From contig JAENXA010000002.1 of assembly GCA_016649735.1 (NCBI GenBank), forward strand, positions 1-45,333: a stretch of DNA of 45,333 nucleotides. Direction: 5' to 3'. The position numbers were made by a program, and so were the translations under genes. This document shows, piece after piece, positions 11,949 to 20,093 of this stretch. Below the pieces are notes generated by a model that was given only the letters and a program-made list of their open reading frames with translations, was not told where the DNA came from and ran no database searches. This DNA comes from Prolixibacteraceae bacterium. GTDB taxonomy: Bacteria; Bacteroidota; Bacteroidia; Bacteroidales; Prolixibacteraceae. Positions within the stretch are counted from its first letter, which is position 1, and every line of letters begins with the position of its first letter.

Positions 11949-11992
11949 GTATCAAAGAATTAATTGAACTTAAAAATAATAAAATACAAAAA

Positions 11993-12026
11993 GGTTTAGA
12001 GTCCTAATTTAATAGGATTCTAAACC
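11993..12026 (-). terminator. Hairpin with T-rich tail between rplL and rpoB (probable attenuator)
   Basis: Arms GGTTTAGA-TCCTA and TAGGA-TCTAAACC, one A-C mismatch, 6-nt loop. On the transcribed strand it is followed by TTTTTGTATTTTATT. The interrupted T-tract suggests partial termination, in the same position as the known E. coli rplL-rpoB attenuator. The sequence is direct evidence; the partial read-through is inferred because rpoB has no other clear promoter. Confidence 0.7.
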
Positions 12027-12057
12027 GTATAAACCTGATTATAAAGTCATTTCATTT

Positions 12058-12438
12058 CTATTTAAGTTCAACTTCAGCTCCAGCTTCAACTAATTGAGTT
12101 TTTAATGATTCTGCTTCTTCTTTTGAAACTTTTTCTTTGATTGCCTTAGGAGCGCTATCAACTAATCCTTTTGCGTCTTTTAAACCAAGACCTGTTAACT
12201 CTTTAACTAACTTGACAACTGCCAGTTTTGAACTACCAGCTGCTTTCAGAATAACATCAAACTCGGTTTGTTCAGCAGCAGCATCAGCTACATCACCTTC
12301 GGCAGCTGGTCCTGCAACAGCAACAGCTGCAGCAGCGGGTTCAATACCATATTCTGATTTTAAAATGTCAGCTAATTCTTTAACTTCTTTTACAGATAAG
12401 TTAACCAACTGTTCTGCAAGTGCTTTTAAATCTGCCAT
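12058..12438 (-). CDS. rplL: Ribosomal protein bL12 (L7/L12)
   Basis: 126 residues. An N-terminal dimerisation helix region ([21 protein letters not shown]) leads to an Ala/Gly-rich hinge (about residues 35-55) and the C-terminal domain, with the conserved [36 protein letters not shown] region (residues about 59-95) that contacts translation factors. It forms the mobile GTPase-activating stalk of the 50S subunit together with L10, encoded 72 bp upstream. The high-copy stalk protein is separated from rpoB by a probable attenuator. Confidence 0.98.
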   Translation of the reverse strand: MADLKALAEQLVNLSVKEVKELADILKSEYGIEPAAAAVAVAGPAAEGDVADAAAEQTEFDVILKAAGSSKLAVVKLVKELTGLGLKDAKGLVDSAPKAIKEKVSKEEAESLKTQLVEAGAEVELK

Positions 12439-12510
12439 TTTCTTAATTTTTTATGCGATAAATGTAAATAAATAAATTTCTTTTCTAACTAACGAAAATA
12501 TATGTATACT

Positions 12511-13038
12511 TTACTTTTCGTCCTTTTTTTCTGAAAGTGTCTGAAGAACGCCATGAATAGTATTACCGGCTGACTGCAACTGACCCAAAACTGTCTGTAT
12601 TGGTAATTGCAATGATCCAATAATATCGGCAATCATTTCATTCTTAGATTTGATTGAAACCAACGTATCCAGCTGATCAGCTCCTTTATATATAGATTCC
12701 TCTACAAAAGCAGCTTTCAAAACCGGTTTACCAAATTTTTTGGCACATGTTTTAATCAATTTTGCGGGAGCATTACCTTCATTACTTAACAAAATGGAAG
12801 TATTCCCCTTTAGTACATCATAAAGCTCTTTAACATCTTTATCTGATTCATCAAAAGCTCTACGTAAAAGTGTATTCTTAACTACAATCAGTTTTATCTG
12901 TTTGCCAAAGCAAAGACGACGTAAACTACTTGTATCCAACGCATTTAAATCAGCTGTATCAGCCAAATAAAAATGGTTGTAAGAATTGATCTGTTCTTTA
13001 AGATAATTAATAATCTCTAATTTCTGCGATCTTTTCAT
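12511..13038 (-). CDS. rplJ: Ribosomal protein uL10
   Basis: 175 residues. The N terminus (MKRSQKLEIINYLKEQI) is followed by the rRNA-binding domain (KQIKLIVVKNTLLRRAF) and a C-terminal helix that should bind L7/L12 dimers. It is the base of the 50S stalk. The gap to rplA is only 15 bp, too short for the structured L10-leader seen in many bacteria, so autoregulation at that spot is not evident. Charged C terminus (LSEKKDEK). Confidence 0.97.
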   Translation of the reverse strand: MKRSQKLEIINYLKEQINSYNHFYLADTADLNALDTSSLRRLCFGKQIKLIVVKNTLLRRAFDESDKDVKELYDVLKGNTSILLSNEGNAPAKLIKTCAKKFGKPVLKAAFVEESIYKGADQLDTLVSIKSKNEMIADIIGSLQLPIQTVLGQLQSAGNTIHGVLQTLSEKKDEK

Positions 13039-13053
13039 TTCAACTTTCTTTTA

Positions 13054-13749
13054 TTAGGCAGTTATTGATTTAATTTCAATTGGAATGCCCGGACTCATCG
13101 TACTAGACATGGAAATACTTTTAATATATATTCCCTTTGCAGAAGAAGGCTTTAATTTGACGATTGCATCAACAAATAACTGAGCATTTACTGCAATTTT
13201 TTCAGCTTCAAATGAAACTTTACCAATTGAAGAATGAACAATTCCAAATTTGTCAACTTTAAAGTCAATCTTACCCTGTTTAACTTCTTTAATAGCCTTT
13301 CCGACTTCCATTGTTACAGTACCACTCTTAGGGTTAGGCATTAATCCTCTGGGACCTAAAATTCTTCCCAAAGCACCAATTTTCCCCATAATCATCGGTT
13401 GTGTTATAACCACATCAAAATCGACCCAACCATCTTTTATCTTATCGATATAATTAGTCAGACCAACATAATCAGCACCGGCCTCTTTAGCTTCGTCTTC
13501 TTTATCAGAATCCACAAGAGCAAGGACACGAACTTTTTTTCCTGTTCCATTAGGAAGAGATACAACACCTCTCACCATCTGGTTGGCTTTACGTGGATCA
13601 ACTCCCAGGCGAACATCAATATCTACAGAAGCATCAAATTTAGTATAAGAAGTTTCCTTTACCAATTTAGCTGCTTCAGAGATTGTATATTCTTTGCCCG
13701 CTTCAAGTTTAACCTCTACAAGCTTTCTATTTTTTGTAATTCTGCTCAT
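13054..13749 (-). CDS. rplA: Ribosomal protein uL1
   Basis: 231 residues from the ATG at 13747-13749 ([13 protein letters not shown]). A longer open frame reaches 13824, but its first 25 residues overlap rplK and do not look like L1, so the inner start is chosen. Motifs include the [23 protein letters not shown] region and the signature [15 protein letters not shown]1 binds 23S rRNA at the L1 stalk and often represses its own operon. It lies 10 bp after rplK. Confidence 0.97.
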   Translation of the reverse strand: MSRITKNRKLVEVKLEAGKEYTISEAAKLVKETSYTKFDASVDIDVRLGVDPRKANQMVRGVVSLPNGTGKKVRVLALVDSDKEDEAKEAGADYVGLTNYIDKIKDGWVDFDVVITQPMIMGKIGALGRILGPRGLMPNPKSGTVTMEVGKAIKEVKQGKIDFKVDKFGIVHSSIGKVSFEAEKIAVNAQLFVDAIVKLKPSSAKGIYIKSISMSSTMSPGIPIEIKSITA

Positions 13750-13759
13750 TTTTTGATAT

Positions 13760-14206
13760 TTAATTAGTCTTGGCAGGGAATTCTCCGTTAACAACAATTC
13801 CCATACTTCTGGCAGTACCAGCAACCATTTTCATAGCAGATTCTACAGTAAAACAATTAAGATCAGCCATTTTTTCTTCAGCAATCTTTTTTACCTGATC
13901 CCAGGTAATTTTAGCTACTTTTTTAGTATCCGGTTCACCTGAACCAGATTTTAATTTTGCAGCCTCTAATAGTTGAACCGCAACAGGGGGACATTTAACA
14001 ACAAAATCAAATGATTTATCACTGTAAACTGTAATAATTACCGGAAGCACTTTTCCTGCCTGTGCCTGTGTCCTAGCATTAAACAATTTACAAAATTGCA
14101 TAATATTAACCCCTTTGCTACCTAATGCTGGCCCTACAGGAGGTGAAGGATTAGCTGCACCACCTTTAATCTGTAATTTAATTAACCCAGCAACTTCTTT
14201 TGCCAT
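13760..14206 (-). CDS. rplK: Ribosomal protein uL11
   Basis: 148 residues. The N-terminal domain has the Pro-rich loop [20 protein letters not shown], and the C-terminal rRNA-binding domain has [20 protein letters not shown] and the typical end [12 protein letters not shown]11 helps form the GTPase-associated centre and is needed for stringent-response sensing in many bacteria. Normal length. It lies between nusG (21 bp upstream) and rplA. Confidence 0.98.
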   Translation of the reverse strand: MAKEVAGLIKLQIKGGAANPSPPVGPALGSKGVNIMQFCKLFNARTQAQAGKVLPVIITVYSDKSFDFVVKCPPVAVQLLEAAKLKSGSGEPDTKKVAKITWDQVKKIAEEKMADLNCFTVESAMKMVAGTARSMGIVVNGEFPAKTN

Positions 14207-14227
14207 AATAATAATTAATAAGAGTTA

Positions 14228-14776
14228 TTACTCCCTTTCAACCTGCATAAAGCTAAGTTCCAAAGGCGTTTTTCTACCGAAAATCTTAACCATCACTTTT
14301 AACTTCTTCTTTTCTTCATTAATTTCCTCAACTGCACCATTGAATCCGTTAAAAGGACCATCAACTACTTTCACATTTTCCCCTACTACATAAGGAATAC
14401 CAGTCTCTTCGTTTTCCTCTGCCATCTGATCAACCCTTCCTAAAATATGATCAATTTCAGACTGACGCATCGGAACAGCATCTCCCCCTTTAGTGTCACC
14501 TAGGAAACCCATCACATTCGTAACATTTTTTATAACATGTGGGACCTCGCCAATAAGAGCAACTTCTAATAATAAATAACCTGGAAAAAAATTTTTTTCT
14601 TTACTGATTTTTTTACCATTACGAATCTGATATACCTTTTCAGTTGGAATTAAAATTTGTGAAAGATAATCCTGGAGCCCAGCATTCGCTACTTCTTTCT
14701 CGATATAATCCTTGAGTTGAGCTTCTTTTCCTCCTACAACCCTAAGAACATACCATTTCTTTTCTATTTCGCTCAT
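14228..14776 (-). CDS. nusG: Transcription elongation factor NusG
   Basis: 182 residues. The NGN domain begins KKWYVLRVVGGKE and includes FFPGYLLLE and the NVMGFLGD segment. The C-terminal KOW motif is YVVGENVKVVDGPFNGFNGAVEEIN (residues about 125-150). It links RNA polymerase to Rho or the ribosome. It lies 15 bp after secE in the standard secE-nusG-rplK order. Confidence 0.98.
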   Translation of the reverse strand: MSEIEKKWYVLRVVGGKEAQLKDYIEKEVANAGLQDYLSQILIPTEKVYQIRNGKKISKEKNFFPGYLLLEVALIGEVPHVIKNVTNVMGFLGDTKGGDAVPMRQSEIDHILGRVDQMAEENEETGIPYVVGENVKVVDGPFNGFNGAVEEINEEKKKLKVMVKIFGRKTPLELSFMQVERE

Positions 14777-14791
14777 GTTGATCTCCCGTTT

Positions 14792-14983
14792 TTAATAAAA
14801 CAAACTATACACAAAATCCATAATGTGCTCAAAAGAGATATCCATTACGAATACTACAAGTGCTATAATAAAAGAAGCAACCATTACAACTAAAGCACTA
14901 TTTTGTAATTCTTTCCAAGTTGGCCATGATACTTTATGTACCAACTCATTATAGGCCTCCTCAAAATAAAGTTTTATTTTCAT
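14792..14983 (-). CDS. secE: Preprotein translocase subunit SecE
   Basis: 63 residues from the ATG at 14981-14983 (MKIKLYFEEAYNELVHKVSW); an ATG two codons upstream (14989) is also possible. The motif YNELVHKVSWPTWKELQNSA is the conserved amphipathic helix, and one transmembrane helix follows (about residues 30-50), as in short single-span SecE proteins. It stabilises SecY in the translocon. The remnant of a tRNA-Trp gene lies immediately upstream. Confidence 0.95.
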   Translation of the reverse strand: MKIKLYFEEAYNELVHKVSWPTWKELQNSALVVMVASFIIALVVFVMDISFEHIMDFVYSLFY

Positions 14984-14998
14984 TATCAAGTGATTTGA

Positions 14999-15051
14999 AG
15001 GATGGCAAGAATCGAACTTACAATAGAATCCAATCTATCACCATTCATCCT
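14999..15051 (-). pseudogene. Decayed tRNA-Trp remnant (no anticodon arm recognisable)
   Basis: On the minus strand this 53-nt segment has a 6-bp acceptor-like stem AGGATG/CATCCT, keeping the A1-U72 pair usual for tRNA-Trp, and an intact T-arm: stem GTAAG/CTTGC around loop TTCGATT. The middle is about 20 nt too short, holds one hairpin (ATAGA/TCTAT) with loop TTGGAT, and has no CCA anticodon. It lies between tuf and secE, where tRNA-Trp sits in many bacteria. It cannot make a normal tRNA, so it is read as a remnant; that it was tRNA-Trp is inferred from position and acceptor end. Confidence 0.7.
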
Positions 15052-15087
15052 ATAAGAGTCCCAAATCAATAGATTTGGGACTCTTAT
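15052..15087 (-). terminator. Terminator-like hairpin downstream of tuf
   Basis: Perfect 16-bp inverted repeat, ATAAGAGTCCCAAATC / GATTTGGGACTCTTAT, with a 4-nt loop, starting 13 nt after the tuf stop. No long T-run follows; instead it abuts the tRNA-Trp remnant. It is probably a 3'-end stabilising or termination structure that separates tuf from secE-nusG. Confidence 0.7.
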
Positions 15088-15100
15088 TATAAATTTAAAA

Positions 15101-16288
15101 TCATTCTAAAATTTCAGTTACCTGACCAGCACCAACTGTACGCCCACCTTCACGAATAGCGAAACGAAGACCTACATTAATAGCTACCGGATAAATCAAA
15201 TTAACTTCAAAAGAAACATTATCACCAGGCATTACCATTTCACGACCTTCAAGTAATTTTATTTCACCAGTTACATCCAATGTACGGATATAGAACTGAG
15301 GACGATAATTATCATGAAATGGTGTATGACGTCCACCTTCTTCTTTCTTCAAAATATATACAGAAGCTTTAAATTTCTGATGAGGAGTCACAGTTCCGGG
15401 AGCTGCAAGAATCATACCCCTTTTTATTTCTTTCTTATCAATACCACGTAATAAAATACCTACATTATCTCCGGCCTGACCGTCATCTAAAATTTTACGG
15501 AACATTTCAACACCAGTACATGTAGTTTTCTTACCATCAGCACCAAGACCAATAATTTCAAGGTTTTCTCCAACATGAATTTTACCTGTCTCAATACGAC
15601 CTGTAGCAACTGTTCCACGACCAGTAATAGAGAAAATATCTTCAACTGGCAACAAAAAAGGTTTATCAACATCTCTTTTAGGGAGTGGAATCCAAGAATC
15701 ACAAGCATCCATCAAATCCATAATCTTAGCTTCAGCTTTTGGATCACCATTTAAAGCAGCCAAAGCAGAACCAGTAATAATAGGAGTATTCTCACCATCA
15801 AATTGATAAAAATCCAATAATTCGCGAATTTCCATTTCTACAAGTTCAATCAACTCAGGATCATCAACCAAATCAACTTTATTCAAAAAAACGACAAGTC
15901 TTGGAACATTAACCTGACGAGCAAGAAGAACATGTTCACGAGTCTGAGGCATCGGTCCGTCTGTTGCAGCTACAACCAGAATAGCACCGTCCATCTGGGC
16001 AGCACCGGTAACCATATTTTTAACGTAATCAGCATGTCCCGGACAATCTACATGTGCGTAATGACGAGTAGCTGTCTGATATTCAACATGAGCCGTATTA
16101 ATGGTAATACCACGTTCTTTTTCTTCAGGAGCACTATCAATTGAATCAAAACTATGAAGTTCACAAAGTCCCTTTTCTGATAAAACTTTTGTAATAGCAG
16201 CAGTAAGAGTAGTCTTACCGTGATCAACGTGTCCAATGGTACCAATATTCACATGGTCCTTATCTCTTTTAAAATGTTCTTTAGCCAT
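15101..16288 (-). CDS. tuf: Elongation factor Tu
   Basis: 395 residues, normal length. G1 is GHVDHGKT (residues 19-26), switch II is DCPGHADY, G4 is NKVD, and domains 2 and 3 are complete through [13 protein letters not shown]. It delivers aminoacyl-tRNA to the ribosome. It closes a transcription unit with four upstream tRNA genes in the order Thr-Tyr-Gly-Thr-tuf, the same order as the E. coli thrU-tyrU-glyT-thrT-tufB operon. Confidence 0.99.
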   Translation of the reverse strand: MAKEHFKRDKDHVNIGTIGHVDHGKTTLTAAITKVLSEKGLCELHSFDSIDSAPEEKERGITINTAHVEYQTATRHYAHVDCPGHADYVKNMVTGAAQMDGAILVVAATDGPMPQTREHVLLARQVNVPRLVVFLNKVDLVDDPELIELVEMEIRELLDFYQFDGENTPIITGSALAALNGDPKAEAKIMDLMDACDSWIPLPKRDVDKPFLLPVEDIFSITGRGTVATGRIETGKIHVGENLEIIGLGADGKKTTCTGVEMFRKILDDGQAGDNVGILLRGIDKKEIKRGMILAAPGTVTPHQKFKASVYILKKEEGGRHTPFHDNYRPQFYIRTLDVTGEIKLLEGREMVMPGDNVSFEVNLIYPVAINVGLRFAIREGGRTVGAGQVTEILE

Positions 16289-16330
16289 AGCAATTTTTAT
16301 TTATAATTTTTAATTCATCTTTAATCTTTG

Positions 16331-16402
<72 letters not shown>

Positions 16403-16459
16403 CTTTCTGAGGCCAATAATTATTTTTTTAAAGCGTCTACACTCCTTAAAAAAAAATTG

Positions 16460-16532
16460 AGCGGGAAACGGGACTCAAACCCGCGACCCTTAGCTTGGAG
16501 GGCTAATGCTCTATCAACTGAGCTATTCCCGC
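16460..16532 (-). tRNA. tRNA-Gly (anticodon TCC) with unusual conserved positions
   Basis: A 73-nt cloverleaf: acceptor GCGGGAA/TTCCCGC, anticodon stem TTAGC/GCTAA, T-stem GCGGG/CCCGT, no encoded CCA. Stems are sound, but three near-invariant loop positions differ: the D-loop reads AGTTGATA (A19 in place of G19), the anticodon loop is CCTCCAA (C33 in place of U33), and the T-loop is TTTGAGT (U56 in place of C56). Positions 19 and 56 normally form a G-C tertiary pair; here they would form A-U. The other three tRNAs of this cluster are standard at all three positions. Confidence 0.93.
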
Positions 16533-16573
16533 AATTATTCAACATCCTATCCATAAAATCAGAATATATGTTG

Positions 16574-16656
16574 TGGGAAGAGCAGGATTCGAACCTACGA
16601 AGGCGTAAGCCAGCAGATTTACAGTCTGCCCCAGTTGGCCACTTTGGTATCTTCCC
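16574..16656 (-). tRNA. tRNA-Tyr (anticodon GTA)
   Basis: Class II tRNA of 83 nt with a long variable arm, acceptor GGGAAG/CTTCCC, anticodon arm CAGAC TGTAAA TCTG, and standard T-loop TTCGAAT. No encoded CCA. Confidence 0.96.
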
Positions 16657-16694
16657 ATACAATATTTATTAGAACTTACAACTGTTTCCATCTG

Positions 16695-16768
16695 AGCCGA
16701 ATCTCAGATTCGAACTGAGGACCCCGAGATTACAAATCACGTGCTCTGACCAACTGAGCTAATCCGGC
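16695..16768 (-). tRNA. tRNA-Thr (anticodon TGT)
   Basis: 74-nt cloverleaf, acceptor GCCGGAT/ATTCGGC, anticodon loop TTTGTAA, T-loop TTCGAAT. The anticodon stem CGTGA/TCTCG has one T-T mismatch at 29-41. First gene of the tRNA-tuf transcript, about 90 nt after its promoter. Confidence 0.95.
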
Positions 16769-16864
16769 AAACTATTTAACTATTATCCCCTCTCAAAATC
16801 TTAATTTTTAAACAAACAAATATCTATTCATCTGTCTTTATAAATAACTTCCCTAAAAGGTTTG

Positions 16865-16894
16865 CAAATGTACAACTTTTTTTAAATAAACAAT
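16865..16894 (-). promoter_or_regulatory. Bacteroidota-type promoter of the tRNA-tuf operon
   Basis: On the minus strand a -33 ATTG (16891-16894) and a -7 TACATTTG (16865-16872) are separated by 18 bp. The -7 is a full match to TAnnTTTG. It points into tRNA-Thr, Tyr, Gly, Thr and tuf. Confidence 0.75.
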
Positions 16895-16918
16895 AACTTG
16901 TAATATAATTTTTTTAAT

Positions 16919-17221
16919 TTATTTGTCCTGTATTTTTTCCTTATACTTTAGCAACTGTTTTTTCAACGCATCAGTGGTTAAATCCACAGCCTCTTCAAAA
17001 GTATCAGCCTGTTTACTGGCAAATAGATAATCCTTCGCAGGAATTGATAGTTTTATCTCCGCTATTTTATTTTTTGTAGTTTCTGGTTTAGAAACTTTTA
17101 AAATCACTTCTGCAGAAATGATACCATCATAAAATGTATCCAATTTGCTGGTTTTTTTTGTAGCAAAATCAACCAATTTCTGATTAGCTGTAAAATGAAT
17201 AGCTTTTACTTCTATCTTCAT
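16919..17221 (-). CDS. hpf: Ribosome hibernation-promoting factor (HPF/RaiA family, short form)
   Basis: 100 residues, one S30AE/HPF domain: MKIEVKAIHFTANQKLVDFATKK at the N terminus, then FYDGIISAEVILKVSK and a C-terminal DTFEEAVDLTTDALKKQL helix. The short form lacks the dimerising C-terminal domain of long HPF. The family binds the A and P sites of the 30S subunit in stationary phase. It is 75 bp downstream of xerC and likely the last gene of rpsU-xerC-hpf. Confidence 0.93.
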   Translation of the reverse strand: MKIEVKAIHFTANQKLVDFATKKTSKLDTFYDGIISAEVILKVSKPETTKNKIAEIKLSIPAKDYLFASKQADTFEEAVDLTTDALKKQLLKYKEKIQDK

Positions 17222-17296
17222 ATTTTTAAATATTAAATTAAAAGTTTAAAAAATCCTTCCCCTCTATACCATCCTCTATTTTTATATCTTTATAAC

Positions 17297-18187
17297 TTAT
17301 TCTTCTCCCCATGGATGAGATTGTTTATAAACATGCTGTATTTTTTCCATGGAAGTATGCGTATAAATTTGTGTTGCCACAAGATTACTGTGTCCCAGTA
17401 ATTCTTTTACTGCATTCAAATCAGCACCTCTGTTCAATAAATGAGTTGCAAAAGTATGTCTTAATACATGAGGACTCTTCTTCTCAAGAGTAGTCACTAA
17501 TGACAGATACTTTTCCACAACACGGTAAATTAATTTATCGTATAAAGGTTTCCCCTTTAAAGTAACAAATAAAACCGGAAAATTCCCTGATTTTTCTTTA
17601 TTTCTTATCAACAAATACTCAGAAACTAAATTTCCCATACTTCTGGGATAAGGAATAATTCTTTCTTTATTATTTTTTCCCAAAACGCGAATAGAAAATT
17701 CATTTTCACGAATATCACTATCCTTAAGATTCTTCAATTCAGAAAGCCGTATCCCTGTATCATAAAACAAACTAATAATTAGTTTATCTCTTATACCTTC
17801 AAAATCCTTTTTAAAATATCCGTTATCTAAAAGAGAATTAATGCTTTTTTCATCCAGGAAATAAGGAAGTTTTTTAGACATTTTAGGAACAATCACTGCA
17901 TCTGTCGGTGTTTTGTCTACCACTCCGCGTCTCATTAAAAATTTATAAAAAGACTTTAGTGAAGTTACCTTTCTACTTATCGTTTTAGATAAATATCCCT
18001 TTTCTGAAAGGGATACAACCCAATCCCGCACATCTCTCCTCCCTATATCATGAACATCAAAAAATCCCTTATTCACAGTTATAAAAGCTGCAAATTGAAA
18101 AAGATCCTCTTTATATGCCGTAATGGTATGATCGGAACACCTTTTCTCGAATTTTAAATATTTTAAAAATGATTCCTGACAGGACAT
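17297..18187 (-). CDS. xerC: Tyrosine recombinase XerC/XerD family
   Basis: 296 residues. The N-terminal SAM-like core-binding domain is followed by the catalytic domain with the full set of residues: R in [12 protein letters not shown], HxxR in [17 protein letters not shown] in [11 protein letters not shown] and nucleophile Tyr in [10 protein letters not shown]. Family role: resolution of chromosome dimers at dif. It lies in the rpsU-xerC-hpf cluster rather than near phage or transposon genes, so a housekeeping Xer role is likelier than an integrase role. XerC and XerD cannot be separated with certainty from this sequence alone. Confidence 0.92.
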   Translation of the reverse strand: MSCQESFLKYLKFEKRCSDHTITAYKEDLFQFAAFITVNKGFFDVHDIGRRDVRDWVVSLSEKGYLSKTISRKVTSLKSFYKFLMRRGVVDKTPTDAVIVPKMSKKLPYFLDEKSINSLLDNGYFKKDFEGIRDKLIISLFYDTGIRLSELKNLKDSDIRENEFSIRVLGKNNKERIIPYPRSMGNLVSEYLLIRNKEKSGNFPVLFVTLKGKPLYDKLIYRVVEKYLSLVTTLEKKSPHVLRHTFATHLLNRGADLNAVKELLGHSNLVATQIYTHTSMEKIQHVYKQSHPWGEE

Positions 18188-18233
18188 GTTTTTTAAATTT
18201 CAAAGAACAGGGATCTTAACGTACAAAAAAGAA

Positions 18234-18425
18234 CTATTCTTCTTCGCGCTGTAATCCCTCTACATAGATAGCTTTATTAATTTCAAATCTTCTTTCTACA
18301 GAAGGCTTTGTAAAAGCTTCTCTATCACGTAATTCTTTAATCACACCCGTCTTTTCAAATTTTCTTTTGAATCTCTTCAAAGCCCTCTCAATATTTTCAC
18401 CGTCTTTAACAGGAATAACTATCAT
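18234..18425 (-). CDS. rpsU: Ribosomal protein bS21
   Basis: 63 residues: MIVIPVKDGENIERALKRFKRKFEKTGV, then ELRDREAFTKPSVERR. In Bacteroidia bS21 helps hide the anti-Shine-Dalgarno tail of 16S rRNA (established for Flavobacterium johnsoniae ribosomes). In some relatives rpsU is itself preceded by a strong Shine-Dalgarno sequence as a feedback device; no AGGAGG-like stretch is seen here, only A/T-rich sequence before the ATG. The leader is short, about 22 nt from the predicted start of transcription. Confidence 0.97.
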   Translation of the reverse strand: MIVIPVKDGENIERALKRFKRKFEKTGVIKELRDREAFTKPSVERRFEINKAIYVEGLQREEE

Positions 18426-18453
18426 AATCTTATTTTTAATTTTATTTGAGCCG

Positions 18454-18484
18454 CAAATTTAGACATTCTATTCTTCAAACCAAA
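18454..18484 (-). promoter_or_regulatory. Strong Bacteroidota promoter of rpsU-xerC-hpf
   Basis: On the minus strand TTTG (18481-18484), a 19-bp spacer and TAAATTTG (18454-18461) match the Bacteroidota sigma-ABfr consensus in both boxes and spacing. It lies about 30 bp before the rpsU start codon. Confidence 0.85.
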
Positions 18485-18655
18485 TATATTACCATTTTTT
18501 TAGATCCCAAATCAAATATTTTCACAAATAATATATTCATGGGATATTTAACTTTACGAAATTATAACAATTTACAAAAAACAATAACAAAAATCTTAAA
18601 AAAATAGATTTAATTCTAATTTCTATAATCAATAGACATACTAATAAGTATTCCT

Positions 18656-19585
18656 CTAAGGGTCTGCTTTATTAACATGGTTACTTTCAGGAGTTTTTAC
18701 CTCAAGATAATGGGAAATTTTACTATACACAGAATCTTCCAAAACCGAAAACTCTAATAATTGCCTCTTATCTTTTATAAATCCAACAGAATCACGATAA
18801 TTAATTATTCTTTTAACGTCTTCTTTTTTCAGATATGGATTAAAAATGAGTTCCCTGAATCCTGAAAAATTAACATTAATATGCACAATTTTAGTTGTAT
18901 CAACTACAAGATATTTTTCTATGTTCTTAAACGTTTCATCAGACAATCCGTAAACCTCAAGCAATTGCTTTTTAGAATAAAATCCTCCAAGTAAATTACG
19001 ATACTTGACTATTCTTACAGACAAAACATCTCCTATACCCCATAGCTTTTTGTAATCTTCAGCACTGGCACTATTAATTTCAACAAGTTTTCTTTTTTCA
19101 TCAACTATTGTTACATTTTCCCCTTCCCCTTTATGAACTCCGGGGAAAACTGGTTTTATATTTTTTACAATTATAGGTTTATCAGAAAGTACTATATATT
19201 CTTTCACCCTGCTATATATAGAATCATTCATTCCGTAAATTTTTAATAAATCATCTTTATATTTTAATACCCCGTTATGCCTTCGGTAGCTAAGTAAATT
19301 TTTCTTAACATAAAAAGGCAAATTTAGACTATCAAGTTTCAAGGAATCAATCAGATTAGGATTAAAAAGGAAAAGAGAGCGATTTGACTTAGCTTTATTC
19401 TCCGTAAAATTTTTGTAACCGTCTTGCTTTAATAATAAAACATTAATACCTTCTCTTTTCTCAAAAGAAAAAATAAAGGAATTAGCAAGAAAAATAAGTA
19501 CAATGAAAACAAGTAGAAGTAATATTCCTTTCTGTTCTCCTCTGGAGAAATAAAAATATTTTCTAATAATCTGACGTATCCTCAT
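18656..19585 (-). CDS. Helix-hairpin-helix (ComEA-like) membrane-anchored protein
   Basis: 309 residues. One N-terminal transmembrane segment (about 20-38, GILLLLVFIVLIFLANSF) leads to an outside domain with three repeated helix-hairpin-helix modules, each ending in a pattern of the type LL..YG(L/M).(D/E)..(Y/F)..(I/V)..Y. The first starts near DSLKLDSLNLPFYVKKNLL, the second is VEINSASAEDYKKLWGIGDVL, and the third is less regular. ComEA-like HhH domains bind DNA, but this Bacteroidota family is widespread outside competent species and its role is unknown. It stands alone, with gene-free stretches on both sides. Confidence 0.8.
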   Translation of the reverse strand: MRIRQIIRKYFYFSRGEQKGILLLLVFIVLIFLANSFIFSFEKREGINVLLLKQDGYKNFTENKAKSNRSLFLFNPNLIDSLKLDSLNLPFYVKKNLLSYRRHNGVLKYKDDLLKIYGMNDSIYSRVKEYIVLSDKPIIVKNIKPVFPGVHKGEGENVTIVDEKRKLVEINSASAEDYKKLWGIGDVLSVRIVKYRNLLGGFYSKKQLLEVYGLSDETFKNIEKYLVVDTTKIVHINVNFSGFRELIFNPYLKKEDVKRIINYRDSVGFIKDKRQLLEFSVLEDSVYSKISHYLEVKTPESNHVNKADP

Positions 19586-20093
19586 TTAAATAATACTTTT
19601 ACAGGAAGATAATAAATCTACTGTATAAAGTCAAATATAAAAGAAGATTTTGTTTACCATATTACATCTGCCGGTTTTACTTTCCTTGACTCATACAAAT
19701 TTTATTTTATCTAAAAGTATCGTTAAAATTTAACAGAAATCTGAGCATCTGTATAATTTATATTTTAATCACTCAGAACCTCAAAATAAAATTTAGCCCA
19801 GGTATATAAGTTAGGAGTATTAGGTCTTATATATGAGCTAAGAAAAATCAAGGAAATAAGATTCCGAGTTTATTCTTTTTAAGGGTCCTAATTTTCTTAA
19901 AACCAATAGTTGTTTTGTTCTGCATTAATAATCTGTTAACTATTTTTTAATAAAAAATTCATTCCCTGTTAAATATGGCTAACACATCCATGAAATAAAT
20001 AATTATTATTATAATTGTAAGATTTAAAAAGAATCAGGTGATAAACTCTCAAAAACCATTTTTGAAATTTCTTTAATTTAATATTTAAATATT
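19586..20093. other. 508-bp gene-free region upstream of fba with two predicted stem-loops
   Basis: No convincing ORF is seen. Two inverted repeats stand out: TCTGAG/CTCAGA at 19740-19777, and a two-part stem at 19793-19841 (TTAGC/GCTAA outside, TATATAAG/CTTATATA inside, 15-nt loop). A weak -7 box CATTTTTG (20057-20064) may be the fba promoter. The region could hold a small RNA or a decayed gene; neither is shown. Confidence 0.4.

Noticed and set aside
13039-13053. L10-type ribosomal leader before rplJ
   Set aside because: Only 15 bp separate rplA and rplJ, too short for the leader structure.
13750-13824. 25-residue N-terminal extension of L1
   Set aside because: It overlaps the end of rplK and does not resemble L1; the inner ATG gives the normal length.
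16420-16672. Two ORFs of 70-80 codons across the tRNA cluster
   Set aside because: They run through tRNA-Gly and tRNA-Tyr, which have clear cloverleafs; the proteins look like the well-known spurious tRNA-derived ORFs.
17297-18187. XerC-like recombinase as a phage or island integrase
   Set aside because: It is in a housekeeping operon with rpsU and hpf, with no att repeats or cargo genes nearby.
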